From NCBI GenBank assembly GCA_037039685.1, contig JAWNGF010000006.1, positions 2,418,001 through 2,482,000 of the forward strand: 64,000 nt of DNA. The letters are read 5' to 3'. Of the stretch, positions 1 through 11,814 are shown piece after piece (position 1 is the first letter of the stretch; each line of letters begins with the position of its first letter). The position numbers and the translations under genes are program-made. Below the pieces are notes generated by a model that saw nothing but the letters and a program-made list of their open reading frames with translations, was not told the DNA's origin and made no database searches. Source of the DNA: Ceratobasidium sp. AG-K. Lineage: Eukaryota; Basidiomycota; Agaricomycetes; Cantharellales; Ceratobasidiaceae.

Positions 1-332
1 GGTAAAGGGGAGAGAAACCACGTAGATACTACTCGCCAACAGGTCAACATAGTTGCGGCCAGAGTGGCACGTATCTCATACGGTAAACGAACAAGAACAA
101 ACTTTTGGCCGAGTCGATTAGTGATGGCCCAGATGTGGTGAGCTCTGTCAACTTTTAAGGTAAGTCGCTGATTACACGCCACAATCTATTCCGGATCAGC
201 CAAGATTGATTATACCAGATGATGTAGCCAGCAGGACGGGTATCGAGATATTTTGCCAGAAAAATCCACGAGAAAGGATAACAAAGAGAATTCGACATAG
301 TTACGACTCCCGAGAAGTTGAAAACAGAGACT
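1..332. other. No gene seen at left edge
   Basis: No open frame here carries recognisable protein motifs. The stretch lies downstream of the minus-strand alkyltransferase-like gene and probably holds its 3' untranslated region. Confidence 0.4.
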
Positions 333-831
333 TTACTCTTCAGTGGTATCCAGCTCGACTTCAGCCGGATCAGGAAACCAGCCATATGCCGCCAAGCTAA
401 CTCTCATTAAGCCGCCTCCTGGCCCAGGAGTACTAACCTCCACATCTTCGGCTTGGAGTTCGTCCCTCTGGCGATCAGCTCCTGTCGTATCGGGGCCTCG
501 GGATGAAATAGTCCCGTTGCTAGCAATCACGCGGTACCAAGGGACATCGGTCCCATCTGGAAGAAACTTGAGGGCTGAAAGTACATTTATTAAGCGTGGT
601 TACGTTCAAATAGAAGTGTTATACAAACCTTGCCCGACGTGTCGGGAGTTTCTGGGCATTCCTATGATCTTAGCGATGTGGCCACTGGAAAAATGGAATA
701 GGGGTAACGCATTGCTTCAATACATGTGCAAACACGGCTTCGACGAGGGGAACTCACTAACTAGTGACTCTCCCAGGAGGAATCTGGCGAACAGCAGCGT
801 ACACACGGGCGTGGAACTCTGCAGAGTCCAT
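333..831 (-). CDS. atl1: Alkyltransferase-like protein (ATL, MGMT-related)
   Basis: Three exons, complement of 333..574, 629..684 and 758..831, give 123 residues. The protein has the MGMT/ATL DNA-binding core: PPGRVTSYGHIAKIIGMPR followed by SRHVGQAL. At the place where MGMT has its PCHRV active site it reads VPWYRVI, so the alkyl-accepting cysteine is replaced by tryptophan. That is the hallmark of ATL proteins such as S. pombe Atl1, which bind O6-alkylguanine and hand the lesion to nucleotide excision repair without repairing it directly. Length fits the family (about 110-130). Introns are 54 and 73 bp with GT-AG ends. The ATG is the only one preceding the conserved start. It is divergent from the Smr gene, so the 159 bp between the start codons should hold both promoters. 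Family assignment is firm; function is inferred from the family. Confidence 0.9.
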
Positions 832-990
832 GATGGTCGTAAAAAACCGTCACTAGTCATCCGGACCCAAACAATTGACGTTGTTGGGGCTTGTGGGGGC
901 ACCGACTCAGATGAGGTCACGTGAAAAAGTGAACACGAATAACAAGTATTCGCAATTTGGCTCCCGACTTTGCTCTGCCTTGACAGCACG

Positions 991-1706
991 ATGTATGGAA
1001 CGTTGACCGTATGCTTCGCTGCCTTTGTATTTTGGGTTTGGACCTGGGGTAGAGGAACCCCGTATATCAACCAGCAACCAGGAGAAAAGTGGAGGGCAGA
1101 GGCACGCGTCGCTGCGCGCAAACGGACCAAGGTACTAGACCAAGCAAGCATTGCATGGAAGGCAGGCCAAAAAGGAACAGCTAAAACTGTGAGTTTTATT
1201 AAACTATATATGATATTTAGCTCATGAATCTTATCGCTAGCTCTCGGAACGAGGCAAACATTACACACAACAAATCGAGCGATACAATGAACGCGCCGCC
1301 AAAGAAATCTTCCTCTCCCTGAATCCGACGTACTACAACCAACCGCCCGCGGAAGCGCTTACCAAGATTGACCTCCATGGACTCTACGTCAACGAAGCAC
1401 TCGTCTATACCCAAACACATTTGGCACTGTGCCGCCAGGACGGGGTCACACGCACGTCTATCATCACCGGGAGGGGAAATAATAGCAAAGATGGGGTCGC
1501 CAAGGTACGTGAATTATGTCTGATCTTATACCCTTGGCTCATACGCTATATCGCCGTCGCAGATTAAGCCAGCCGTGGAAGGTCTTCTCATCCGTGAAGG
1601 TCTTCAAGACAAATTCCACTGGGAGAACGAGGGATGCTTGAGTGTCGAGATCCCCCTAGTGCAGAGGCAACCCATCGTCAAGGGAGATGGGTGTATTTTG
1701 ATGTGA
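991..1706 (+). CDS. DUF1771-Smr domain protein
   Basis: Exons 991..1188, 1241..1504 and 1563..1706 encode 201 residues. After a short hydrophobic N-terminal stretch comes a DUF1771 helix pair (roughly residues 30-95, rich in K/R/E/A, ending near ERAAKEIFLSLN). An Smr domain follows, with the diagnostic IDLHGLYVNEA (the LDLHGL motif) and TGRGNNS (the TGKGxHS-like loop). In eukaryotes the Smr fold is an endonuclease or nucleic-acid-binding module linked to RNA quality control; whether this copy cleaves RNA cannot be seen. Introns are 52 and 58 bp. The first residues look like a membrane anchor (YGTLTVCFAAFVFWVW), unusual for small Smr proteins, and could mean membrane association. The ATG at 991 is the first in frame; an upstream TTG is not needed. 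Confidence 0.88.
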
Positions 1707-2314
1707 ATGCGAGCAAGGGCTTCTCGCACAGGACAGTGGGCATGTCCAGTCCGGCCCCATGGTTATTTTGTATGTGTTATTCAGTGAGTGTTTTGGACAT
1801 TATGTATAGATTTGTGTGTTACTGTATTCGCTGTTTCTTAAGAAATGATCTCCCATCTGGAACGTATGAACACAAGGCTTGACCGTGCGTCAAAAGATGT
1901 CCCAAACAGGAAATTTGATCCAACTTGGCGCGCCTCGCAATCCGTACGGTAACAACCGCGTTTCATGATCACAGTTACATCCGAGTAAAAACTAAACTAA
2001 TAATTTAAGATGAAGCTATGAACAAAAAAAAAAAAAAAGAAAGAGCGTGGGGTGTGCATGTACAAGTACAACACCGAGGGAAAAGAGCGACAAACAAGAA
2101 CATCTACAAACAGAAAAGACGAACAAAACGTCTACACATGGGATAATCTACGAAACCTAACATGCATCTAATCCGAGTCTTAAGTCTCTGTTGGATACAC
2201 TGTTGCAGAAACATGGAGCCGAGACGAGCGAGTAGAGTCGAGGAGAGCAGGGGACAAAGGAGAAATTCGAATATGAAGCCAAAAGCGGATTAAAAAAGAG
2301 TTGCAGCCGAGCAT
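1707..2314. other. Convergent 3' intergenic region
   Basis: Lies between the 3' ends of the Smr gene (+) and the DUF1212 gene (-). It contains a 15-A run at 2024..2038 and AT-rich sequence, as expected for 3' untranslated regions. No gene seen. Confidence 0.5.
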
Positions 2315-5300
2315 TTATAGACTGAAAAGTCCACCGCCGCGTCGACGACTGCCACCAAACGGATGAACCAGAACCGCAGAGCAGAACAAGCCGACCGTGA
2401 GTCCGACTGCGACTGCGACGAGCTGCTCCGCGACTCGGAAACCAGTCGAATACGAGTAATTCGACCCAACCTGGTTGTTGGATGAGGCAAAGGAGAGGAG
2501 ACCGCCATTGGATAGACCGCTGCAAATGGAAAAGCGTAAGGCTGAGTGGTAATGTAGAGTGGGATGTAACTTGCCTCGGTAGCTGGAACAGAATACCGGT
2601 GATCATAACTACGAATGCCGTGCCGTCGAAGAACCGACCATACAGGTTGCCAGCAAGTCCGACAGCAAGAGACCTATTGCGTAACACACGTCAATATTCA
2701 GCGAGTATTGCACGATTTAGGAATAATTACCCTAGGGCGGAGGTAATATCGGAGCGATTGGCGAAAGCAAGTTGGGAGAAGTGGTTCGTAACCCATCCTA
2801 AGGAAGCCACAAGGTCAACACGTTACTGTGCCATACCTCGTAAGCAAGCACCCACCAGCACATGAAATTACTACCGCCACCAGCAGCTCTTTTCGCCTAA
2901 TCGGACTCTGGTTTCTCAAGCTCAAAAACAGAGAAAACCCGGGTACACACAAAAACGCTAGGCGACAACAATCAGCACGACACGCATACAATCATTCAAA
3001 ACCACTCACCCCAATAAGGCGATGCATCACGCTGCCACCACGGTCCATTTGGGTTATGCACGTTCGTGCACTGATAATCATCCGCACCCAACACACGTTG
3101 ACCCGACACTGCGTGGAAGAGCTCCGCACCAATCGAAAGCCCGAATCCAAGGAAGATGGAGTAGATAATCGAGTAGCACAGTCTGACCGAGCCGGATATG
3201 ATGGACCGAGACGCAAGTTCAAGCGAGCCACAGAGGACGATGTAACCTGGGAGGATAAGAACCACCGAGCCAGATGCGACAGCCGCATAGCAGACGTGTT
3301 TGGACGCCGCAAATGCACCGGCAATAAAGCTGAGTAGGCTTGCTATTGTGATCCTACAATTGACTGTTAGTCAAGTGAAAACGATGCGACAATTGGACTA
3401 ACTCGAAGACATTGGAGTAGAGCTCGTTCTTTGCGCTCATGTTCTGGACCCAAACCAAGATTGCGCCCAATGGGAACGCAGCAAGCGCATCGACGAAACT
3501 ACCCTTGAACGAGATTGGCGTAATAAATGCGCTGCAAAATCCGCCAATTACGACGGTCATCCAGCCCTTGTATAACACCTATGTTAAAATAAATATAAGC
3601 AAGGTAGCATTCCAAGTAAGCAGAAACTTGAACTTACCCGCTTCCTCATTAAGTCATCCAACATGGAACTCGCCTCACCCACGCCCAATTCGTCGTGAAT
3701 CACACGCCAGTAAATTCGATGCGCATCAAGTAGTTTGCCAAGGTCGAGTGCGGAGGACTGTTTGAGGAACTTGGTCTCCGAGGTGTGCGTTGCCGTGTCG
3801 CCGAACGCGAAGAGCATAACCGAGGGGAGGTACATGCATGAGACTTGGATGTCAAGTACACGGGCGGTTGCTTGAATTTGGGCTTCAAGGCGGTGAGAGG
3901 GCGCGCCAAACCTATGCCGAGTTAATAAGAAGTCATGACGAGAGACAAGGATGGTGCTAACATCATCAACGCTCGAGCAAGTTTCAATATAAACTCTTGA
4001 CGTTGCAGAATCTCCGCAACGTGCATCGTGATCTATAGACAGATCAGTACGCATACATACAAAAAAATCCCAACTCACGTAAACTTCTTGCCTCTTCTTC
4101 TTTTCTCGCCTCCGTCTCTTGCGTTTCTCTTCGCCGGAAACACCGCCGCCCCACTCGGAAAATGGCGTTCCATCCTCTGTCCCGGGTGTACTCCACCCAG
4201 GAGTAGCCCACCCCGGCAAATGCGGCATTGGCAGTGTACTAAGGCTCAAGGACATGCGCTTGCCATGCTTCCCATCGGGCGCATGAATCGTCGACTTGGA
4301 CCCAATAGTAGAGAATTTGCTCGACGAGGTGGTCATTGTTGGGCCGAGAGGAATGCCCAAACCCGGAAGGTCGGTCGTGGAGCGGGACCGCATTTGGGCA
4401 GAGTCGGTGGCAGAGGGAGGAGTATCCCCGGTCAAGGTGTGTGCTCGGGTGAGTGGATTGCCGTGAGCGGGAGTGGTTGCCCCCGAAGGCGATGTTGCAC
4501 CAGACGAAGTAGCAGTACGAGACGCCTTAGACTTTTTCTTTTGAGGAATATCATCGGCGGAGTATCTGCAAAAAGCAAACAGTCAGTTGCCAAGAACGAC
4601 AGAAATAGCCAAAAAGTGTCATCTGTCGAAGTGGCGGGACATTGTAGGAGGTGAGCGAGAAGAGTCACGTCCAAACAAAAAAACCCTCGAACGTGAAGGG
4701 AAGAAGCACAATCAAACTTGCCTTGACAGATGATACCCTGGCCTTTTCGCTTCCGGTCCGAGAGTAGAAGCAGCCGGAGCTGCAACACCGGAGATGTTCC
4801 CGGTGCTGGCAATCAAACCGCCAAAGACACCCCCTGCGGACCTGGCGGCGGCAGGGCGGGTAGACGGCTTGAGTGCCTTGGGAAGGGAAAGCGTGAATCC
4901 CGCAGAGGTGGTACCTGAATGCGGACCTGACCCCGTCGAAGATGTGTTGCCCGTCGAGGTGGACTCGGGCTGGAGAGCAGCCGCGGCAGATTGAGTCCGT
5001 CGGTGGGAATTCTTGTGAGAGTTTTCGGCGGGTTGTTTGGTGGCATGAAGATGGAAATTCTTGAAAAAACGGGTTTCCCCCTTCATCGTCGGTCACTTCT
5101 CGGCTGGGTGTAGACTGGGCCGAGTTGAGGTTGTGGTGGTCATACAAAGTCAACAGACTGGAGAGCACGCCACCGCCGGTACAGGTCCGGTGGCCATGTT
5201 CCCAACCCCAGAAACGGACTTGGGAGCCGTTCGCGCGCTTCTCGAGGTCTCCAGCTTCTTCATTATCGCCATCAGATGTCTTGGGCTTGCGTCTGCGAGT

Positions 5301-5705
5301 GAGCCATCCGTATCGACCATTCTGGTGGGCCTTAACAAGTCGGCTAGCACGTCGCTCAATTGAGTCGATCCTTCCGCTTTAGGAAGTCCATCGCGCTCGT
5401 CGGGGGCGACATAGACGTCGAGGCCGTGATCACGTGGATGGTTGTCGAGGGTTGGCGTTGTTGGAGCTGTCGACGGTGCAGTGTTGGGTTCTTCAACCTT
5501 GTGTTCCTCGAGTGCAAGTTTGAGTTGAGCAAAAGCCATCGGCTGTCGATCCGTCAGCCCAAATCCGGTCTTGTCCGGAATAGGAAAGTCGACTTACATC
5601 CTGTGCGTGCTCGTCGAGCGCATGGGGAGATGGGGATTGAGCCCATTGGACTCGTCGAGGGCGAGCGGGCTCTGCCGTAGGAGGAGATGGCGTGTCTGGG
5701 GCCAT
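2315..5705 (-). CDS. DUF1212 (ThrE/Prm10-like) membrane transporter
   Basis: Eleven exons: complement of 2315..2519, 2575..2673, 2731..2797, 2856..2957, 3010..3353, 3403..3578, 3638..3911, 3962..4032, 4079..4565, 4722..5542 and 5598..5705, nominally 917 residues. A long low-complexity, basic N-terminal half precedes the ThrE-like domain, which starts at QEFILKLARALMMFGAPSH, with a cytosolic segment (LPSVMLFAFGD) and then about ten membrane segments (for example GWMTVVIGGFCSAFITP and FDGTAFVVMITGILFQLP). The family includes yeast Prm10 (pheromone-regulated membrane protein 10) and bacterial threonine/serine exporters; substrate is unknown. Two introns (2520..2574 and 4566..4721) start with GC. 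Exon 4722..5542 must change frame near 5378..5380 and back at the five-C run 5077..5081 to keep the best coding text, so the linker carries two compensating indels or unseen splicing. Confidence 0.88.
4566..4721 (-). other. GC-AG intron in DUF1212 gene
   Basis: The donor reads TCAAG then GCAAGT; the acceptor is TTTTTGCAG. Joining gives the family-typical GYHLSRYS across the junction, in frame. At 156 bp it is about three times the local intron length, so a small internal exon cannot be excluded. Confidence 0.7.
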
Positions 5706-7028
5706 AGTTTCGTTCTAGTGGGTATCTTTCCGTGTGGTCTGCCGTTTTATACTGGCCAAAAACAAATATGACGCGAATCAAGGTCCTGACATAAAGCACC
5801 GCGATGCGGGGGATAAAGCCGGTCCCTGTATCCGCCCCACCTTTGCATATACCCATCGCCAGCCCAAAACTTTAGTCGCTATCGTATCACACCTGCCCCG
5901 CACATGTAGATTGTCCCAATTTTTAACCTTTTTATTGTTTGTACGAGTGACTGTCACCTTGTCCGCCACTGGTGGCCCACGCACCCCGTTTGATTCAACC
6001 GCGTTCGCAGCTCCATCGAAATCGAAATCTTCCATTGAGCACGCATCCCCCGATTTTTCGACGCTTGGGTCCCCATTTGGGCCCCGCCCCGATTCTAGGC
6101 TGCGCAGCGCGTAGGTCGGTTTATATAATGAGCACCCCAACATGGCGGGACGGCGCCGACTACGTACCCCCACTCCACTCGCTAAGAGTGAGATCATAAG
6201 AGCATGTTTCTTGTTCCAGGCGAAACACAAGAGGCCTCTGACTGTGACGTCATAAATTATATTTATTTGACGTTTAAGCTTTTTCCAATTTATACCCCTT
6301 CCTGACGTTGCTTCTTGACAGTACGTGTTTGTCGAGAGCACATCACCAGGTTCGCTGTCCTGTCTCTGTCGCAATTAACTAGCTCAAGTGGCGGGGATGG
6401 AATTTTCCTACTAGGCGTACATGCCGAGAGCACAGGAGATAAGGTCGGCACGGCATTCGTCGCGCCCAGAATCGATCGGCAGCATTCAGTCTGGAACTCG
6501 AGTCCAAGTCCGTGTTTCATTCGTGGATTTAGCTTCAATTATACATGCAATCCAAACCAAACCACACAAATCAGCCGGTACACTTTAGTTTTTAATTCAT
6601 ACATTATCAACTGTTCTATCCTACTTCGTATGCTGACCGGGCGATTATATGAAAATAGGCAGTCTGCGAGAAACCCAACGCGTCAGCCAATTTCAAGGAT
6701 CGAAGAAAACCAATGTATCCGGCGAACGTGCACCGATTAACAAATGCGCCCCGCTAACTGAACAGAGAACCAGAATCTGTCCCGCGCAACGTTTGAAAAA
6801 GTTCCTCCAGCCATCCTCAGTTCTAGCGTCGAGACATTTCTGCAGCATAGCGGCTAAAGCGGAGACGCTGTGCTCCCCACCAACTCTTCGTTCTGGGCCT
6901 CGCAACCAATATCAAGATCACCGCACCCTCAGCCCTCCGGCCCGATATCCTACCGCGGAGGCGGGCTTATTCGCGATGTTTCATCGCAATCCCCATCCCC
7001 GGACACATCGAGACTAATAAAGCAAGAC
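5706..7028. other. Intergenic region, no gene seen
   Basis: Upstream of the DUF1212 gene and downstream of phospholipase D, both on the minus strand. Open frames up to 141 codons occur, but none has recognisable motifs or splice-supported extensions. Presumably promoter of the DUF1212 gene and 3' untranslated region of the PLD gene. Confidence 0.4.
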
Positions 7029-10000
7029 TCACGTAGGATTCAACCCCTGCCAATCTGCGTTCTCCACCAAATCCTTTTGCTCGATTACAAACTCCAACGG
7101 GGCCTCGACGAGATGGCCATGGATTTGTGCGAGCTTGGCCTTGACGACACTCAACTCCAAGTCGGTAGCCAGATGCCCGGACTTGACTTTGGGAACATAG
7201 TTCTTTGTGCGCATCGCTTGTCAATTTAATAAGTCGCTGACATTGCATAGGACGCACCTTGTACTCTTCCCAATTATGTACTATATTAGTCGGTACGGTT
7301 TTGAATAGCTCGGAAAATATCGCGCGATTCTTTTGGGCCGTGCCGATCCAGAGGCCTTGGAAGTGGTCAGAGAGTGGATCCGTGACTGCGTTGTCTTCAC
7401 GAGACCCGAGCTCGCTGTCGTTGGGGATGGGTGCCGGACGCATAAATGATGTAACAGGCTCGTTCCCGTTTGTACAGACCTGAGGATTAATCAAGCCGAG
7501 ATGCTCTATTGATAGAGTTAGATGAGGATAGAGTGAGGATAGAGATTAGTCTGTGCCTGCACTTACCGCGGAAGAGTTTGCGGCGAAGGGTAGCCGCGAA
7601 ACGGGCCGCCATGTACTGTGCGTTCGTATGTAAGTTTGGTTCAACTAGTTTGAGATTATCGTACCGGCTGGCCGTTCATTGTCGATTCAATCTCGTCTTG
7701 GTCTTCTACTACGAGCGCGATCTCAGAATCACCGTCTCCCTTTTGACTTCGGTCATTGATGTTGGCAGAGCCCATCTGAATATCGGTTAGCTGGATCTTA
7801 GAGTAGAACGGTTGCACGTACGATTACGCGGCGATCATCGACAATCATAACCTGCAACCATAACTCAGATATGATACCTTTAGCGAAGACATTTTGCGAA
7901 CCTTGGAGTGGATGTAAAGCAACTCCGAGACGTACCTGCGCAATTATAAGGGAACAACTTCCAAGCTTGAATAAAAATTAACTCACGAATCTCGTTCCTC
8001 CTGCTCGGTTCCATACCACTTCTCGTCCAACAGACTCGTCCTGTCCGACAATGAATGCTGTCCAATTGTATCAGCCACACCTTCATCGCTTCTCGTCGCA
8101 CCACTTTGGAAGCGCGCGACGATATCGGCAGCTTCCTGGGTCGACCCAGGCATGTCCATCTCTTCGACAGTCTTTTGTACGTTCTTGCCCTTTTCAGTGA
8201 CACCCATTCCCGTATCATCCAGACCAGCATCTGGGTCAGGTGCCTTGATTTGGACCTTTTCTTGGCGCCAGAATCCGTCGTCGCCAATCCAGAGACGAGC
8301 CTGAGCGATTTGAGCTTGATGGAATTTAACACCCGAGTTCTGCTCCATCTCTTTGATTAAGGAGATGGGGGCGTTGATGCGATCGTAGGTGCGAAGATGG
8401 TAGAAACGGATATAATCTCGTCTATGGTAGATTTGAGTTTGGTTAACGGAACAAACTGGGAACTTACGGTTCGTAACCAGCACGGCGGATTTCTTCGTAG
8501 ATGCTATGTCCACCGCGGTTGACTAGAATACGTTCATCTCTAGATCGGAGTTGGATGTGCGCATACTCACTAGTTCGATATTGAGCGGCCATGATCGTCT
8601 TGATCCCATTATCGCCTTTGATGTCACCAGCGAATCCAGGAACCTCCGGGATAACCACAATAACCTATAGATGTTGTTAGGAGGATGGATACACGGTAAA
8701 ATTGTTAAAAAAAATGAAACATGCCTTGAATTTTCGCCCATTCCTGGCGGCGTCAAGGATGCGGTCGACCAGAGCTTTGGCAATCAAGTTTTTGACAGGG
8801 CCATAATTACCAGTGTTCGAGATGCTGTTATCAAGTAAGCATCAAATTCTTTCGAGCACGTTGATTACCCACAAGAACTGGTTCTCGATGTAAATAAAGT
8901 GATTCGCCTCTGTGATCAACTGGATATCTACCTCAAAAATTAGTACCGCTCATTCGCATTCAGAATACAGTCACACGTGCATGCTCGTTGGACACTATCC
9001 TCGGTCAGGACACCATGACTCCAGTCACTGACGCTACGAACGACTTGAACGCGGCATGAACCATAGGGAGAATGGCCCTCTTCGTCGTCAGGTGGAGAGC
9101 CTTCACCCTGCCAATGCTGCTTGAAGCGATGGCCCAGCTCGTGCCATTTCTCGCGATGTGGGTGGCCTACAAAACTGGATTAGGGGGAGGGGACATGATC
9201 ACCAATTGACCAAACTTACGAGACACGGGTTCTTCGGGCTCAGCCTCGATATCATGGGGCAGAGCTAGCCAGTCCACGCCGCTGTGAATGAGAGATGATT
9301 AGATGCATAATACCAGGCGCAATTGGCTTACTCTTTATTTTGGTACTACACAACCAAGTCAGCGAGATTGTTAGAGCGAGAAACCTGGGGACGTACCTTG
9401 CGCGTCTTGATTTCGTTCCATCGCTCAACAAAGTGTTGCACGATATCCAGAACTACAGGTCCAATAAGGGTCATATGGACGTCGTGCCATGGCATGCGGG
9501 CCGTGTCGAGCAGCGACACTTGGTTGCTAACATAATGGTCTACCTTCTGGAAGTCCAGGACGCGAGCGTTATTGTAATCTTGGCCCGGGAAGAGGGTTCG
9601 TGAGAAATCGGTTGGGTGACAGTCGGCAAGCGGGCTACGAAAAATAACGTTACGATGACGGAACGCTAGATATTTGGCATTGCCCACTCACTGGTTATGT
9701 GTGTCCCACCGCCCAAAGCATGCATCCAACCCGCCAATGCAAGCTCGTTTGTTGTCCACCACCACCACTTTTTCGTGGTGACTCCAGAATTGGACGCTCG
9801 AGTCCGATCCAATATGATCGGGGTGTCGAAGGCAAACGACGTTGGGATGGAGCGCGCTGAGTGCGTCCTTGGTATGCTTACTCGACATGTTCATGGTTTG
9901 AGTGACTTCTTTGTATACGATAACATAGACTTTGACGCCCTCTTGAGCCTTGCGCTGCAAAAGTCGGTCGAGGCGCCATTGGTAGTTATCTGCCGGAGGG

Positions 10001-10554
10001 CGACGGAGATAAAGCTCGGGAGAAAGCCACCAGTCGAGGATGAAGATGCACTCCTGAGCAGAATCGAGGATTTCGGACATGGCCCAAAAGAAATCTGAGA
10101 GATTGAATTAGTATTGGCCAGTAGGTTGTCGAAATAGCCCACCATGTCCATCGATGTGCCTGTCCAATATCCGTTTAATGTCCCTAAGCCCACACAGAGT
10201 ACAAAAACACGAACCATTTCACCGTATTCTGCTCGCGGATGTTGGCAAAGCTCTGGAAACGATGGCTCTTGCGAATTTCCTCGCGAATGCGATCGTGTTC
10301 TTTTTCCTCGGGGTCATCGTGACGATCTACCGTCGAGCTCAGCGGGAAGCGTAGTGGAATGGACTAGCACTGACGATTTGGATTGAATAAGCCTAAAGAA
10401 GGGAGCACATCGTGAGGGATGCCTATCAGGATGAGGTTTATGAGGTGATCTACGTACCTGTTAGCTCAGCTTTAGTTCGGTTGATGCCTTCTCTCAACCT
10501 TGGCAAATCCTTGTGCTCGTTTACAAAACTCGTAATTTTGCCGATAAACGACAT
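7029..10554 (-). CDS. Phospholipase D (short PX/PH-less type)
   Basis: A many-exon gene of roughly 800-880 residues. The resolved 5' exons are complement of 10458..10554, 10215..10326, 10143..10159 (17 nt), 9692..10094 and 9397..9634. Joining them gives KWHIDGHDFFWAMSEILDSA, the conserved PLD start. The first HKD motif (SHHEKVVVVD, near 9750..9780) is in the fourth exon. The second, YIHSKVMIVDDRR followed by GSANINDRS, lies at about 7750..7930. Between them are the family blocks PWHDVHMTLIGP, CRVQVVRSVSDWSHG and ANHFIYIENQF. It should hydrolyse phosphatidylcholine to phosphatidic acid and choline at membranes. No PX or PH domain is present, unlike yeast Spo14, so membrane targeting must differ. 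The end at GLNPT then TGA lacks the last few residues usual in relatives, so a short terminal exon may be missed. Confidence 0.9.
10143..10159 (-). other. 17-nt micro-exon of phospholipase D
   Basis: Flanked by a 55-bp intron (10160..10214) and a 48-bp intron (10095..10142), both GT-AG. It supplies HIDGH between KW and DFFWAM and keeps the frame (phases 2 and 1). The joined text is the conserved PLD sequence. Confidence 0.8.
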
Positions 10555-10746
10555 GTCTACGTGAGGGTGTGGGAACCGATTGCACCCCCGGCCTTTATAC
10601 GTTGAGGTGGTGGTAGGATTTCAGTCTGTTGCCGGCATAGTTACTTCAGTCCAGGAACTGTACAGCCCATCACTCACAATTACGTCACAGGGAGCAAAGA
10701 TGTGGCTATATTGCCAATCGACTATGAATCTTGCCACGATCACACC

Positions 10747-11814
10747 ATGTCCACCCCGACTATCAACAAACACCCCAAGTACTACCTTGACGATGGAAAT
10801 ATTGTTTTCCTGGTGCGTAGAGGTAAAAGGAAAATCACGTATCGGTATTTAATCCCTTGATCACTTGATCTGCCAATAGACTAGCGACAAAACGCTATTT
10901 CGTCTCCACAAATCTGTCCTTCGCCGGCACTCCGCGTTCTTCAATGATATGTTTGAGCACGCCCATCCGCCTACAAAGGATTCAAAAGGTGTAGAAATAC
11001 CAGTCGATGGATCATCTGATGATCATCTGATCGAGTTGGGAGGCCATGCTCTGGCAACACTATACGATCACGAGCTTGAATCTATCTGTGCCGTGCTATA
11101 TGATATGTAAGTTCTCATATGGATACATAAAATCCTAGCATAAGCTGAGTCGACCCGGTCAGGCCGCTGACTCCCCCCTCCGAGCTGCAAATCGACCAAG
11201 CTGTATCCCTTCTCAAAGTCGCATCCAAATTTCAATTTGGAGCGATCCACTCGAAAGCAGTCCAGATGCTCGACAAAGCGCTTCTCCCACCTGGACAACG
11301 CTATAGATTGGCTATCGATTGCCTCGTGGATTCATGGATCGTTCGCAGTTACGTAGACATCTGCAGCACAGTCGACCCCATTTCTACCGATCTCGTGGCC
11401 GATTTCTCCTTGCGAAACGAGTCCAATAAGGTCTCGGCACTCATGATGGTCCGAGAAAATCATCGAGCCATGCTCTTAGTCTTCGTTCACGGTAGCCAAT
11501 TTGCACCATATCCTAGCACCGCCGCAGGCATCAACACCAACCTCACTTCCGTGTGTGCGAACTGCTTGCCCACATTCAAGCAGCTGTTATTGCGGATACT
11601 CCAGAACGGCGGGCATTCCGATCTTGATGGCGCCGACGCGAGCAAACTACCATTGCTAGAAGATCGTATGCTCAAAGGCATCCAACCTCGGACTCAAAAC
11701 TCGTTGGCTATATGCGCGACTTGTCGCGCTCGGGAAAAGGCTGCCGTAGCGCAGATTCTTGGGACAGAGGATTTGGTAAAGGAGGTAAAAAAGGTTATGC
11801 ACTTGGTATTTTGA
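10747..11814 (+). CDS. BTB/POZ domain protein
   Basis: Exons 10747..10812, 10880..11106 and 11163..11814 give 314 residues. The first 110 residues have the fungal BTB pattern: YYLDDGNIVFLTSDKTLFRL, then HKSVLRRHSAFFNDMF, then a long insertion ending with the acidic GSSDDHLIELGGHAL, and a later helix VSLLKVASKFQFGAIHSKAV. The rest is alpha-helical without a recognised partner domain; four cysteines in pairs (VCANC, ICATC) could bind metal. Agaricomycete genomes hold many such BTB proteins of unknown role, some thought to be substrate adaptors of cullin-3 ligases. It is divergent from phospholipase D with 192 bp between the start codons. The start was chosen as the first ATG before the conserved strand. 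Introns are 67 and 56 bp. Confidence 0.85.

Noticed and set aside
343..924. 193-codon plus-strand ORF
   Set aside because: Antisense to the ATL gene, whose three exons carry conserved motifs; the plus-strand text has none.
717..1268. 183-codon minus-strand ORF
   Set aside because: Covers the promoter and first exons of the Smr gene in antisense; no family pattern.
4028..4654. 208-codon plus-strand ORF
   Set aside because: Antisense to DUF1212-gene exons; low-complexity text mirrors the coding strand.
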